A DNA stretch of 64,000 bases from an uncultured Selenomonadales bacterium (GTDB lineage: Bacteria; Bacillota; Negativicutes; Selenomonadales; Selenomonadaceae): NCBI GenBank assembly GCA_947304355.1, contig CAMZAX010000004.1, positions 1 through 64,000 on the forward strand, read 5' to 3'. Positions 19,178 through 27,602 of the stretch are shown here, in pieces; the stretch's first letter is position 1, and the number at the start of each line of letters is the position of its first letter. Under the pieces are notes generated by a model that was not told where the DNA came from, did not search any database, and saw nothing but the letters and a program-made list of their open reading frames with translations. The translations under genes were made by a program, and so were the position numbers.

Positions 19178-20284
19178 TTATCCTCCGCAAATTTCTTTCA
19201 TGGCGTCGCGTTCGTCGTCGGTCAAGGCTCTGTGCGTCATTTCCTCGAAGAAGTCGGCGAACTGTTCAAAAATCGACGCGCCCTCACGGATTTGCCTGGT
19301 CGGCGCGGCAACGTATGCAGGCGACTTGGCGGCGTTCTTTGCCTCCATCAAATGCGGGAAGACCCCGCGCAACTTCGGGGCGGCGTCGTAAACAAAGTCT
19401 TTGTCCGTCAGCGTGACGTAAGCGTAGGCGTCGACGGGCGGCTGCGACTGAAAATATTCAAGCGTGCCCGAAACCTCAATCAAATCGCGGCGCGGCGTCA
19501 GCGGGAAATTTTCTGCGCTTACAAGTCCGTTGGCGTCAAGTTCGACGAGCGTCACGCCTTTTTTGTTCGACGCCTCGCGTGCAGAATATTTGAGCGGCGA
19601 CCCGCTGTAGCAGACGCCGGCGGAAATTTTTTGCGGCTTGTGAAGATGCCCCAGCGCGGCGTAATCGTAACCCGAAAAAGTTTGTGCGCCGACCTTGCCC
19701 GCCGTCCCGACGAATTTGCGTTCGGATTCGGGCGTTTCCTCGCCGCCTTCAATGAAAACATGCGCTATCGCGACGCTCCTTTTGCCGGCGGGAATTTTCT
19801 TGCGCGCCTCGCCGATGTAAAATTTGTTTGCGGCGTCGAACGTCAATCGTTTTTGGTCTTCGCCAAAAAATTTATCGTGAATCTCGGCGGGCTCGAAGTA
19901 CGGAATCAGCGAAAAATACACGTCGCCGAATTTGTCGTCCAGTGGGATGGTTTTGGGCGTGAGCGCGGTTTTCGCCGTGATGAAAAATTTTTTGTTAGCG
20001 AAGAGCCGGCTGCCGAAGTTCAATCGCTCTGCGCTGTCGTGGTTGCCTGCAATGCACAGCACGGGGATTTTCTTTTCGGTCAGCTTGAATAAAATTTCGT
20101 CGAAGAGATCGACGGCTTCGGGTGAAGGGTCTGCCCTGTCATACACGTCACCGGCGATTATCACCGCGTCAACGTCCTTTGCGATGTCCAAAATCTGATT
20201 CAGTATGTGTCGTTGGTCGTCAATCAGCGGCGTGCCCTTGAGAGTCTTGCCAAGGTGCCAATCCGCCGTGTGGAGCAATTTCAT
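19178..20284 (-). CDS. sbcD: Exonuclease SbcD (metallophosphoesterase)
   Basis: MKLLHTADWHLGKTLKGTPLIDDQ...VIIAGDVYDRADPSPEAV...IAGNHDSAERL; start at 20284 preceded by a GGAGGTGATT RBS (track ORF over-extended to 20527). Confidence 0.92.
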   Translation of the reverse strand: MKLLHTADWHLGKTLKGTPLIDDQRHILNQILDIAKDVDAVIIAGDVYDRADPSPEAVDLFDEILFKLTEKKIPVLCIAGNHDSAERLNFGSRLFANKKFFITAKTALTPKTIPLDDKFGDVYFSLIPYFEPAEIHDKFFGEDQKRLTFDAANKFYIGEARKKIPAGKRSVAIAHVFIEGGEETPESERKFVGTAGKVGAQTFSGYDYAALGHLHKPQKISAGVCYSGSPLKYSAREASNKKGVTLVELDANGLVSAENFPLTPRRDLIEVSGTLEYFQSQPPVDAYAYVTLTDKDFVYDAAPKLRGVFPHLMEAKNAAKSPAYVAAPTRQIREGASIFEQFADFFEEMTHRALTDDERDAMKEICGG

Positions 20285-20412
20285 AAAAATCACCTCCGAA
20301 AAATTTTTCACGGCGATTATATCATACGGCGGAAAAATTTTCGCGGCGGGCATGAACTTTCTGCGCGGCTGTGATATACTCTGAAAAATTTTTGGATACG
20401 GAGTAAATGCGC

Positions 20413-21555
20413 ATGAAAAAATTTTTCGCGGCAATAATTTTCTTAACGGCGGTGGCAATGAGTTCGACGGCGTGCGCGGCGGACGAGCCGAAAGTTTTGG
20501 CGGACTCTGCGATTTTGGTCGAGGCAACGACGGGACGAATCATCTACGAAAAAAATTCCGACGCCGAACGCGAACCCGCAAGCATGACGAAAATGTTGAC
20601 CTGCGTCATTGCGTTGGAAGAGGCAAACCCGCTTGCCGAAGTCACCATGAGCCGTGCGGCGGTCTTCGCGGAGGACAACACCTTAGATTGGTCGGCGGGC
20701 GATTCGGTCAGCGCACGCGATATGATAACAGCCGTCATGCTTGTTTCCGAAAACGGCGGCGCAATCGCCCTTGCAGAGACAATCGCGGGCAACGTCCCCG
20801 AATTCGCCGCAATGATGAACGACAAGGCTAAGCAACTCGGTTGCAGGCATTCGCACTTCGCCAACCCCAACGGTCTGCCCGAACCCGGTCACTACTCGAC
20901 GGCGGCGGACATGGCGCGCATTGCCGTCTACTGCATGAAAAATGAAGTCTTTCGCGAAATCGTCGGCACGCGGCGCACGTCGATTCATTGGTTGCGCCCG
21001 AAGGAAAAATGGGCTGAACTCAACAACACCAACGAGCTTTTGGGCAAGTACAAGGGTGCCAACGGCATAAAGACAGGTTGGACACGAGCGGCGGGCGGTT
21101 GTCTCACTGCTTCTGCCAAACGCGGCGAACTTGAACTTATCGCGGTGATAATGCATTCGCCCGACCACGACACGCGCTTTGACGACGCTTCAAGCATGTT
21201 CAACTACGGCTTTGAACGCGTCCGCATGGTCAACGGCATAAGCAAGGCACGCGCCGAGCGGACAGTTTTCATTCGCGGCGGCAAACGTGCGACTGTTCGC
21301 GCGGGCGTGACGGAAGATTTGAAATTTCCGCTGATGGCGGGCGAAGATCCGAATTTGCTCAAAGTGACTTACGACTTGCCGAAGGTTATCGACGCCGACG
21401 GAGGCATTGACGCCGGTGCGGTTTTGGGCGAGGCTGTCCTGCGCTACGACGGCAAACCCGTTGCCCGTGTGCCGCTTGTTGCCCGCGAAAGCGTCGAGGA
21501 AGGTTTCAGCTTCGGTTCACTGATTGTTAGGATTGTCGCGCCGTTTTTGACATAA
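20413..21555 (+). CDS. D-alanyl-D-alanine carboxypeptidase (DacF/PBP5-6 family)
   Basis: Signal peptide; SxxK (EPASMTKMLTCVIALEE), SEN (VSENGGAIALAE), KTG (GIKTGWTRAAGGC). Confidence 0.9.
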   Translation: MKKFFAAIIFLTAVAMSSTACAADEPKVLADSAILVEATTGRIIYEKNSDAEREPASMTKMLTCVIALEEANPLAEVTMSRAAVFAEDNTLDWSAGDSVSARDMITAVMLVSENGGAIALAETIAGNVPEFAAMMNDKAKQLGCRHSHFANPNGLPEPGHYSTAADMARIAVYCMKNEVFREIVGTRRTSIHWLRPKEKWAELNNTNELLGKYKGANGIKTGWTRAAGGCLTASAKRGELELIAVIMHSPDHDTRFDDASSMFNYGFERVRMVNGISKARAERTVFIRGGKRATVRAGVTEDLKFPLMAGEDPNLLKVTYDLPKVIDADGGIDAGAVLGEAVLRYDGKPVARVPLVARESVEEGFSFGSLIVRIVAPFLT

Positions 21556-21583
21556 AAAAAGCCCCCGACGTTTCGTCGAGGGA
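21553..21583 (-). terminator. Rho-independent terminator (minus strand) between convergent genes
   Basis: CCCTCGACGAAACGTCGGGGGCTTTTTTT on minus strand. Confidence 0.65.
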
Positions 21584-21600
21584 AAAGCACCGATTAACGA

Positions 21601-22500
21601 TTAACTGTTCCCGAACATCATTGCGCGACGGTAAATGGTCGCCGCCTCCAGAGCTTTGCGATTGGGCGCGTCAATCTGTCGCCGTGGCTTTTTGTTGACG
21701 GTCGCCGCGTCGATTGTGTGTTCGGGCAAGTCTTTGTATTCCTTGGAGTTGGTGAATTGCGCCCATTCGTCTTCGAGCGCACGGATTATCATTAAATATT
21801 TTTCCATGATGTCTTCGGGCGTGTCCTTGTCGTCGTCCGAATTTTGTTGCGCGTTGTGATTGTCGTTCGTGGCGTTCGTGTTGTTGAAAGGTTGAGCGGT
21901 TTGGTTGCCTTCGACGGACGTTTGAGCTTCCGCGCCGAGTAAATTGGCGTTGCCGTCCGCCGCCGTGACTTCGCCGCCCGAAATGTTCATTGCGCCCGCG
22001 TCGCCGCAACTGCTGACCCCTGAGCCCTGACCGCTGACACCTGACACGCCGCCGCATTGACCGAGTGCGGACAATTCGGTTATCGCTTCCGTCGACGCTT
22101 TGACCATTGCACGTGTCATGGCTTCGCGAGCTTCCGATTTGGATTTGGCGCGCCGGAGTTCGTCTTTGAGTTCTTCGCGAGCGTCGTCGGCAGCCTTCGC
22201 CTTTTTGTAGAGCTTCGGGGCATTGACGCGCAGGAAACCGAGTTCTTCGTCCGAAAGTTTCTTGCCCGTCATGAGTTTGTGTTTGATTCGGCGGAGCTTG
22301 GCTTGTTTGGCTTTGTCGTTGCCGGCTTTGGCGGCGTCGCGCAATTTGTCGAAAGTCGTCGCAACGGAGCTGCCCGTCGATACCAGATTGCCGTTCGCGT
22401 TGGTGAGCGTTTGACCCGTTCGGATCTTGTGTTTCGCGGCAAACGTCAAGTTTTTCGTCTTGACGTAGTTGCTGATTCGTCCTATGACCGCAAAATCCAT
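21601..22500 (-). CDS. Hypothetical protein, Ala/Lys-rich helical N-half, disordered middle containing heptamer-derived GVSGVSGQGSGVSS
   Basis: Long ORF, RBS GGAGGCGATTG upstream; no family recognised. Confidence 0.6.
   Translation of the reverse strand: MDFAVIGRISNYVKTKNLTFAAKHKIRTGQTLTNANGNLVSTGSSVATTFDKLRDAAKAGNDKAKQAKLRRIKHKLMTGKKLSDEELGFLRVNAPKLYKKAKAADDAREELKDELRRAKSKSEAREAMTRAMVKASTEAITELSALGQCGGVSGVSGQGSGVSSCGDAGAMNISGGEVTAADGNANLLGAEAQTSVEGNQTAQPFNNTNATNDNHNAQQNSDDDKDTPEDIMEKYLMIIRALEDEWAQFTNSKEYKDLPEHTIDAATVNKKPRRQIDAPNRKALEAATIYRRAMMFGNS
22014..22048. repeat. Heptamer array TGACCCC TGAGCCC TGACCGC TGACACC TGACACG inside hypothetical CDS
   Basis: Direct reading. Confidence 0.85.
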
Positions 22501-22663
22501 TTCAATCGCCTCCTTGGCTGAAAGAAAAAATCCTTGAGTTAATCGCTTACATTTTACAAAACGCCGCGCAGGTTGGCAACTAAATTCGTCGGCGCGCTTG
22601 CAATTTGTTTGGGCGTGAAATAAAATTCAAGCCGTTTGAAAAATTTCTCGTGGCTTATGAGGA

Positions 22664-24016
22664 GTGTTTGACTTGATACTTGAGCGGCTTGAAAATTTGC
22701 CGGTCGGCTCGTTCCATTACAAGCTGTTGGTCGTGACGGGGCTGGGCTGGCTGTTCGATTCGATGGACACGGGCTTAATCTCGTTTGTGTTGCCGATTCT
22801 CGCGAAGGAGTGGGGTTTGTCGCCCGAACAGGTCGGTTGGATTGGCAGCGTCGGTTTAATCGGCATGGCATTGGGCGCGGTGTTGGCGGGCACGGTCGCT
22901 GACAGATTTGGGCGCAAAAACGTCTTCGCGGCGACGGTCATCCTTTACAGCGTGTCAACGGGACTGTGCGCGGTGGCGTGGAGCTACGAATCGCTGTTGG
23001 TGTTCAGATTCTTGGTCGGCTTCGGCTTGGGCGGCGAATTGCCCGTTGCCGCGACGCTTATGAGCGAATACGCGCCGTCGGCTCTGCGCGGGCGTTTTAT
23101 CGTCTTGCTGGAAAGTTTTTGGGGCGTCGGCTGGCTGGTCGCGGCGTTAATCTCCTACCTGCTGATACCGCGTTTCGGTTGGCAAATCGCGTTCGTAATC
23201 GGCGCATTGCCCGCGCTGTACGTTTTCCTGATTCGCCTGCACATGCCCGAATCAATCCGCTATCTGCTGAGCAAAGGCAAAGTCGACGAGGCGCGACAAA
23301 TCATCTTGACGCTTGAACAAAAGCTTGGCGTCGTGAGCAAGCCGTTCGATAAAGAGTTCGCAGAAGACGCGACGCCGATTTTCAAGCTGAACGTCTTCAC
23401 GCTGTGGAAACCGATGTTCCGCGTCCGCACGATTATGTTATGGCTGGCGTGGTTCGGCATAGTCTTCAGCTACTACGGGATATTCATGTGGTTGCCGTCA
23501 ATCGTGTTCACGCAGGGCTTTGAGGTCGTAAAAACATTCGAGTACGTGCTGATAATGACGTTGGCGCAGTTGCCGGGCTACTTCGCGGCGGCGTGGCTCG
23601 TCGATATAATCGGGCGGCGCTACACGTTGTCGTTGTTCCTTTTGATGTCGGGCGTGTGCGCGTATTTCTTCGGGAACGCGGCGACGGCGACTGAATTGCT
23701 GATGTGGGGCGCGGCAATGAGTTTCTTCAACCTGGGCGCGTGGGGCGTCATTTACACTTACACGCCCGAACTTTACCCGACGGCGATACGAGCGTTGGGC
23801 AGCGGCTGGGCAGCGGGCTTCGGACGAATCGGCGGGATGTTGGCTCCTATATTGGTCGGCGTGTTGCTTGGTCACGGCGCGCCGATGAATTTAATCTTCG
23901 TGATGTTCGCGTCGGTGTTCGTCGTCATTTCGATTATCGTGCTGAGCCTGGGCATTGAGAGCAAACGCAAATCGCTTGAGGAAATCGACGCGTCGTTCAA
24001 GGTCAAGACGACTTAA
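22664..24016 (+). CDS. MFS transporter (sugar/aromatic acid:H+ symporter-like)
   Basis: GLGWLFDSMDTGLISFVLPIL...LIGMALGAVLAGTVADRFGRKNVF...YTPELYPTAIRALGSGWAAGFGRIGGM. Confidence 0.9.
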   Translation: MFDLILERLENLPVGSFHYKLLVVTGLGWLFDSMDTGLISFVLPILAKEWGLSPEQVGWIGSVGLIGMALGAVLAGTVADRFGRKNVFAATVILYSVSTGLCAVAWSYESLLVFRFLVGFGLGGELPVAATLMSEYAPSALRGRFIVLLESFWGVGWLVAALISYLLIPRFGWQIAFVIGALPALYVFLIRLHMPESIRYLLSKGKVDEARQIILTLEQKLGVVSKPFDKEFAEDATPIFKLNVFTLWKPMFRVRTIMLWLAWFGIVFSYYGIFMWLPSIVFTQGFEVVKTFEYVLIMTLAQLPGYFAAAWLVDIIGRRYTLSLFLLMSGVCAYFFGNAATATELLMWGAAMSFFNLGAWGVIYTYTPELYPTAIRALGSGWAAGFGRIGGMLAPILVGVLLGHGAPMNLIFVMFASVFVVISIIVLSLGIESKRKSLEEIDASFKVKTT

Positions 24017-24044
24017 TCCCTAGTTCCTAGTCCCTAGTCCCTAA
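24017..24044. repeat. Heptamer array TCCCTAG TTCCTAG TCCCTAG TCCCTAA
   Basis: Directly abuts MFS stop codon. Confidence 0.88.
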
Positions 24045-24060
24045 AGGCGGGTGATTTGCT

Positions 24061-24825
24061 TTGGTGTATGTTTTAAAATTCGGGGCGAGTTGGATTTTGC
24101 CGCCGGGAATTTTTATCCTGTTGCTGGTCGCGCTGTGCGTCAAGCTGTTCCGAATCGACAGGAAGCTGACGGCGGCGGTCGCGGTCTTCACGATAATCTT
24201 TTACTTGCTGTGCACGAGTCTTGTCGCCGAACGAACGATGGGTTGGCTTGAAGAACTGCACACGCCGCCCGCGCAGATTGAAACGTCGGGCGCAGATATA
24301 ATCGTCTTGCTCGGCGGCGGCGCGATAAGTCAAGTGCCCGATGTCGACGGCGTGGGAGCGTTGTGCGCAAGCCCCGCGAATCGATTGTTGACGGCGGTCA
24401 GACTGCAAAAGATTTTGAACGTGCCGATACTAATCAGCGGCGGGCAAGTCTACAGCGATTCGGGCGCGGAGGCTGAAATTTCTGCGCGCGTGCTCAAGTC
24501 TTTGGGCGTCCCCGAAGACAAAATCCTAACCGAAACCAAAAGCATCAACACCACGCAGAACGCCCGCTACTGCGCAAAAATCCTGCGCGACAACGGTTAC
24601 GAAAAGCCCGTGCTGGTTACGAGTGCCTTCCACATGAATCGCGCAATGCTGAACTTCAACCTGTGCCGCTATCGCCCGATTGCCTACCCGACGGACTTCA
24701 CCGTTGCGCACAAGCCGACTTTCCACTACACGAAACTGCGCCCGCAAGCCGAAGCACTGCTCCTGAACGTGACGGTCATGCAGGAGCTTTTAAGGACTTG
24801 CGTCACGGAAATTTTTGGCATTTGA
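24061..24825 (+). CDS. YdcF/ElyC/SanA-like DUF218 membrane protein
   Basis: DIIVLLGGGAISQVPD...ISGGQVYSDSGAEAEISARVLKSLGVPEDKILTETKSINTTQNA...VTSAFHMNRA. Confidence 0.85.
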   Translation: MVYVLKFGASWILPPGIFILLLVALCVKLFRIDRKLTAAVAVFTIIFYLLCTSLVAERTMGWLEELHTPPAQIETSGADIIVLLGGGAISQVPDVDGVGALCASPANRLLTAVRLQKILNVPILISGGQVYSDSGAEAEISARVLKSLGVPEDKILTETKSINTTQNARYCAKILRDNGYEKPVLVTSAFHMNRAMLNFNLCRYRPIAYPTDFTVAHKPTFHYTKLRPQAEALLLNVTVMQELLRTCVTEIFGI

Positions 24826-24858
24826 ATTGAAACCGTTCGCAAAGGAGGCGAGACTGTC

Positions 24859-25080
24859 ATGTTCAATTCCATTGGCGGCTTCTTGCTGATGCTGGTCGTG
24901 ATAATTTATCTTATCGGCTTTGTTCAAAACAGCATACACACGACGCGACAAATCATTGACGCTTGGGAAAACGGACTGCCGCCCTTGCGCGAAGGTTACA
25001 TACCGCCGAGCAAACGGAAGATTGAAGGCGTTATGTTCGTGCCCGAAGGCGAAGACCCCGCCAAGTACATAAAGCCTTAA
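24859..25080 (+). CDS. Small membrane-anchored hypothetical protein (73 aa)
   Basis: RBS AAAGGAGGCG; MFNSIGGFLLMLVVIIYLIGFVQNS TM segment. Confidence 0.55.
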   Translation: MFNSIGGFLLMLVVIIYLIGFVQNSIHTTRQIIDAWENGLPPLREGYIPPSKRKIEGVMFVPEGEDPAKYIKP

Positions 25081-25101
25081 AACCGACGCGGAGGCGATGT
25101 C

Positions 25102-25473
25102 ATGAAAAAATTTTTGCTTATTCTTGCCGTAATGCTTTTGACAGGCGGCGCGACTTGCGCGGCGGAGGATTTGAAGTTTATCGACGCGATGGGCGATACC
25201 GGCTACTATTACGACGCCGACAGCGTCAAGATTGCCGGCTCGTCCGTCATTTACGTGAAGATGGCGGTCATCAAGGCTAATTTCAATCGCATGTACACTT
25301 ACGACATTCAAATCACGCACCCGAATCGCGTCTACGAAATTTTGTCGTCGAAGATTCTTTCCTACGACACGCGCGCCGAATTGGAGACGAACAACACCCG
25401 CCGCCCGCCCCAACGTTACGCCGACAAATCCGAGATGGGGCAAATGGTACGCTTGATTCTTTACGGCGAATAA
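25102..25473 (+). CDS. Secreted hypothetical protein (123 aa)
   Basis: Signal peptide MKKFLLILAVMLLTGGATCAAE; YYYDADSVKIAGSSVIYVKM motif. Confidence 0.65.
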   Translation: MKKFLLILAVMLLTGGATCAAEDLKFIDAMGDTGYYYDADSVKIAGSSVIYVKMAVIKANFNRMYTYDIQITHPNRVYEILSSKILSYDTRAELETNNTRRPPQRYADKSEMGQMVRLILYGE

Positions 25474-25474
25474 G

Positions 25475-25508
25475 AAAATCCCCCGCGTACTTGCGAGGGA
25501 TTTTTTTT
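25475..25508 (+). terminator. Rho-independent terminator
   Basis: ATCCCCCGCGTACTTGCGAGGGATTTTTTTT. Confidence 0.8.
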
Positions 25509-25527
25509 GCGAAAATTTCTGCGCGGC

Positions 25528-26439
25528 TCATTCGATTTGAATATGGAAACGGTCGCGGGCAGGCGGCAATTTAATTTCCAACGCCTCCGCCAAAATGTTC
25601 ACCATTGTGCAATCGAAGTTGAAAAATTCTTCGCGCGGCAACTGTAAGAAAAACGGCAACGTCCACGAATTGTGCAGGAGCAACATATCGGCGTTTATGT
25701 CCGTCAAGTGCAGACTGTTGCCGAAATAAAAATCGCAATACGTCCGTATTTGCGTATCGGTGTCGACGTTCGGGATTGAATCCGGCATGACGATATTCTT
25801 ATCGATAATTTTTATTTCATCGGGAAATTTCTTTGCGTAGTCGTCGATAAAGCTGTTGCCGAGAAAATCCCAATTAACGGGCGTCGCGTCGTTCAAGTTC
25901 CAAATTTTTTCGCGGACGTACTCGCGCCAAAGATTCATGCACACGGCACCGGGCGGCGTGTTTATGAAACATATGCGCGGGATTTTGGTCTTGGGGTCGC
26001 CGAAAAAAACAGTGCGGTGTTTTTTGTCGGGCAAGAAATATTTTTCGGCGTCACGGCTCAAAACAATCGTGTCGAGGTCGAGCCAAACGCCGCCGTGTTT
26101 TGCAAGCAACGCAACTCTTATCGCGTCGGCAATGAGCATGAGCGGTAGCTTGCCCGAAAACAAATTCAAGCCGAGTTCGCGCACGTCGAGCAATTCGCCG
26201 ATGTTTTTGTAATCCAGGACGACAATCGTTGCGTTCGGCAAATTTTTCTTCCAAGTCTCCATGCAAAGTTGCAGATAATACGGAATAGCCTCTCGCGGCT
26301 CCCAAAACGTATAGACAAACAATTCAACCACCTCCGCGAAAAGTTTATCACGCCGTCCGCGAATAAGCAACGCGCACGCGCAAATCGGGCGCGGCAAAAA
26401 ATCTTGACAAATATTCGCGGGCGAATAGAATACAATCAC
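25528..26439 (-). CDS. Capsular polysaccharide/GT32-like glycosyltransferase (mannosyltransferase OCH1-like); true start likely internal (FVYTFWEP...)
   Basis: KHGGVWLDLDTIVLSRDAEKYF (DxD motif). Confidence 0.75.
   Translation of the reverse strand: MIVFYSPANICQDFLPRPICACALLIRGRRDKLFAEVVELFVYTFWEPREAIPYYLQLCMETWKKNLPNATIVVLDYKNIGELLDVRELGLNLFSGKLPLMLIADAIRVALLAKHGGVWLDLDTIVLSRDAEKYFLPDKKHRTVFFGDPKTKIPRICFINTPPGAVCMNLWREYVREKIWNLNDATPVNWDFLGNSFIDDYAKKFPDEIKIIDKNIVMPDSIPNVDTDTQIRTYCDFYFGNSLHLTDINADMLLLHNSWTLPFFLQLPREEFFNFDCTMVNILAEALEIKLPPARDRFHIQIE
26404..26431 (+). promoter_or_regulatory. Promoter of Tad pilus operon: TTGACA-16 nt-TAGAAT
   Basis: TTGACA 26404-26409, TAGAAT 26426-26431, upstream of cpaB. 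Confidence 0.65.
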
Positions 26440-26476
26440 AAATTAACGGCAACGTTATCGCGGAAGAAGGTCGCTT

Positions 26477-27577
26477 ATGTTCCAGAAAATAGTAAGCAAG
26501 TTAAACGATCTGCGGCCTCGGCAGCTGATGATTCTGGCGGTCGCCGCAGCTGTGCTTATGTTCATCACAGTTTATTTCGGCATGAGCATGTTGACGAAGG
26601 AAAAAATCATCGTGCAACCCGCCGAAGAACAAGCCCCGCCTCCGCCGCCCGAAGTCACGAAAACGGCGGTCGTCGTCGCGAAGACAACAATCATGCCGCG
26701 CACGCGCATTCAAGACACTATGATTCAAATGAAGGAACTGCCCGACGACTTGGTGCCCGAAGGCGCGATTAAAAGTTTCAACGACGTGCTCAACGTGCAA
26801 GTCAAGGTTACGATTTTTGCGGGCGACGTGCTCACGATTCAAAAGGTTTTCGCCGACAAAAGCGCGGAAGGTTTTATCGGGACGATACCGCCCGACTGCC
26901 GTGCCGTCTCCATTAACGTCAACGAAATTACGGGCGTGGCGGGCTTCGCAAAACCCGGCGACTTCGTTGACTTGCTCTTGTCCGAAAAGAGCGAATACAG
27001 CGCAACGACCAGCGTCCTGTTGCAAAACGTCCCGCTCCTCAGCGTCAACCAGGACATGGGCAACGGCGTTATGGACGGCAACAACGGCGGCTCGGCGATA
27101 AGCAACCCGACTATCGCGACATTCGCTCTGCGCCCCGACGACGCCTTGAAGTTGATTTCCGCGTCAAAGCTCGGCGAAATTTACATGTCGTTGCGCCCCG
27201 CCACGCCTTACAGCAATTACGTCGACACGGTGGAGTATACGTTTGAATCGGTCAACTCGCCGAACAGAGCGCAAGCCGCGACGGTGCCCGCCATTCCCGA
27301 AGGACAATTCGCGCCGATACCGCAACTGCCCGCCGAACCGCCCGTCCCGAAAATCGAAATCATTCAAGGCGATCAGATTGTTCAATCGCCGCATGAAGAC
27401 CCCGTGCCCGCACAGGCGTCACCCGGCATATCAAGATCGCCTTCGGGCACAAATCCGCCTTTGCCCGTCATTCCGTCCGGTCAACCCGCGCAACGAAACC
27501 CGTTTGAAAATTCCCCGGCGTCGGCGGCTCTCGACAGCGTGCCGCTGTCAAGTGCACGCGCCATAACCGGCGGCTAA
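26477..27577 (+). CDS. cpaB: Flp pilus assembly protein CpaB/RcpC
   Basis: TM + SAF-like domain (VVVAKTTIMPRTRIQDTMIQMKELP), RAVSINVNEITGVAGFAKPGDFVDLLL. Confidence 0.9.
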   Translation: MFQKIVSKLNDLRPRQLMILAVAAAVLMFITVYFGMSMLTKEKIIVQPAEEQAPPPPPEVTKTAVVVAKTTIMPRTRIQDTMIQMKELPDDLVPEGAIKSFNDVLNVQVKVTIFAGDVLTIQKVFADKSAEGFIGTIPPDCRAVSINVNEITGVAGFAKPGDFVDLLLSEKSEYSATTSVLLQNVPLLSVNQDMGNGVMDGNNGGSAISNPTIATFALRPDDALKLISASKLGEIYMSLRPATPYSNYVDTVEYTFESVNSPNRAQAATVPAIPEGQFAPIPQLPAEPPVPKIEIIQGDQIVQSPHEDPVPAQASPGISRSPSGTNPPLPVIPSGQPAQRNPFENSPASAALDSVPLSSARAITGG

Positions 27578-27602
27578 TCATCAATGTAAGGAATTATCAA
27601 TC

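Noticed and set aside
19070-20092. 340-aa plus-strand ORF
   Set aside because: Antisense to sbcD and the sbcC start; no recognisable domain.
20300-20430. Abundant AAAAATTTTT-type A/T tracts (here and throughout)
   Set aside because: Frequent, but mostly explained by AAA/TTT codons (Lys/Phe) and A-tracts near starts; no consistent spacing seen.
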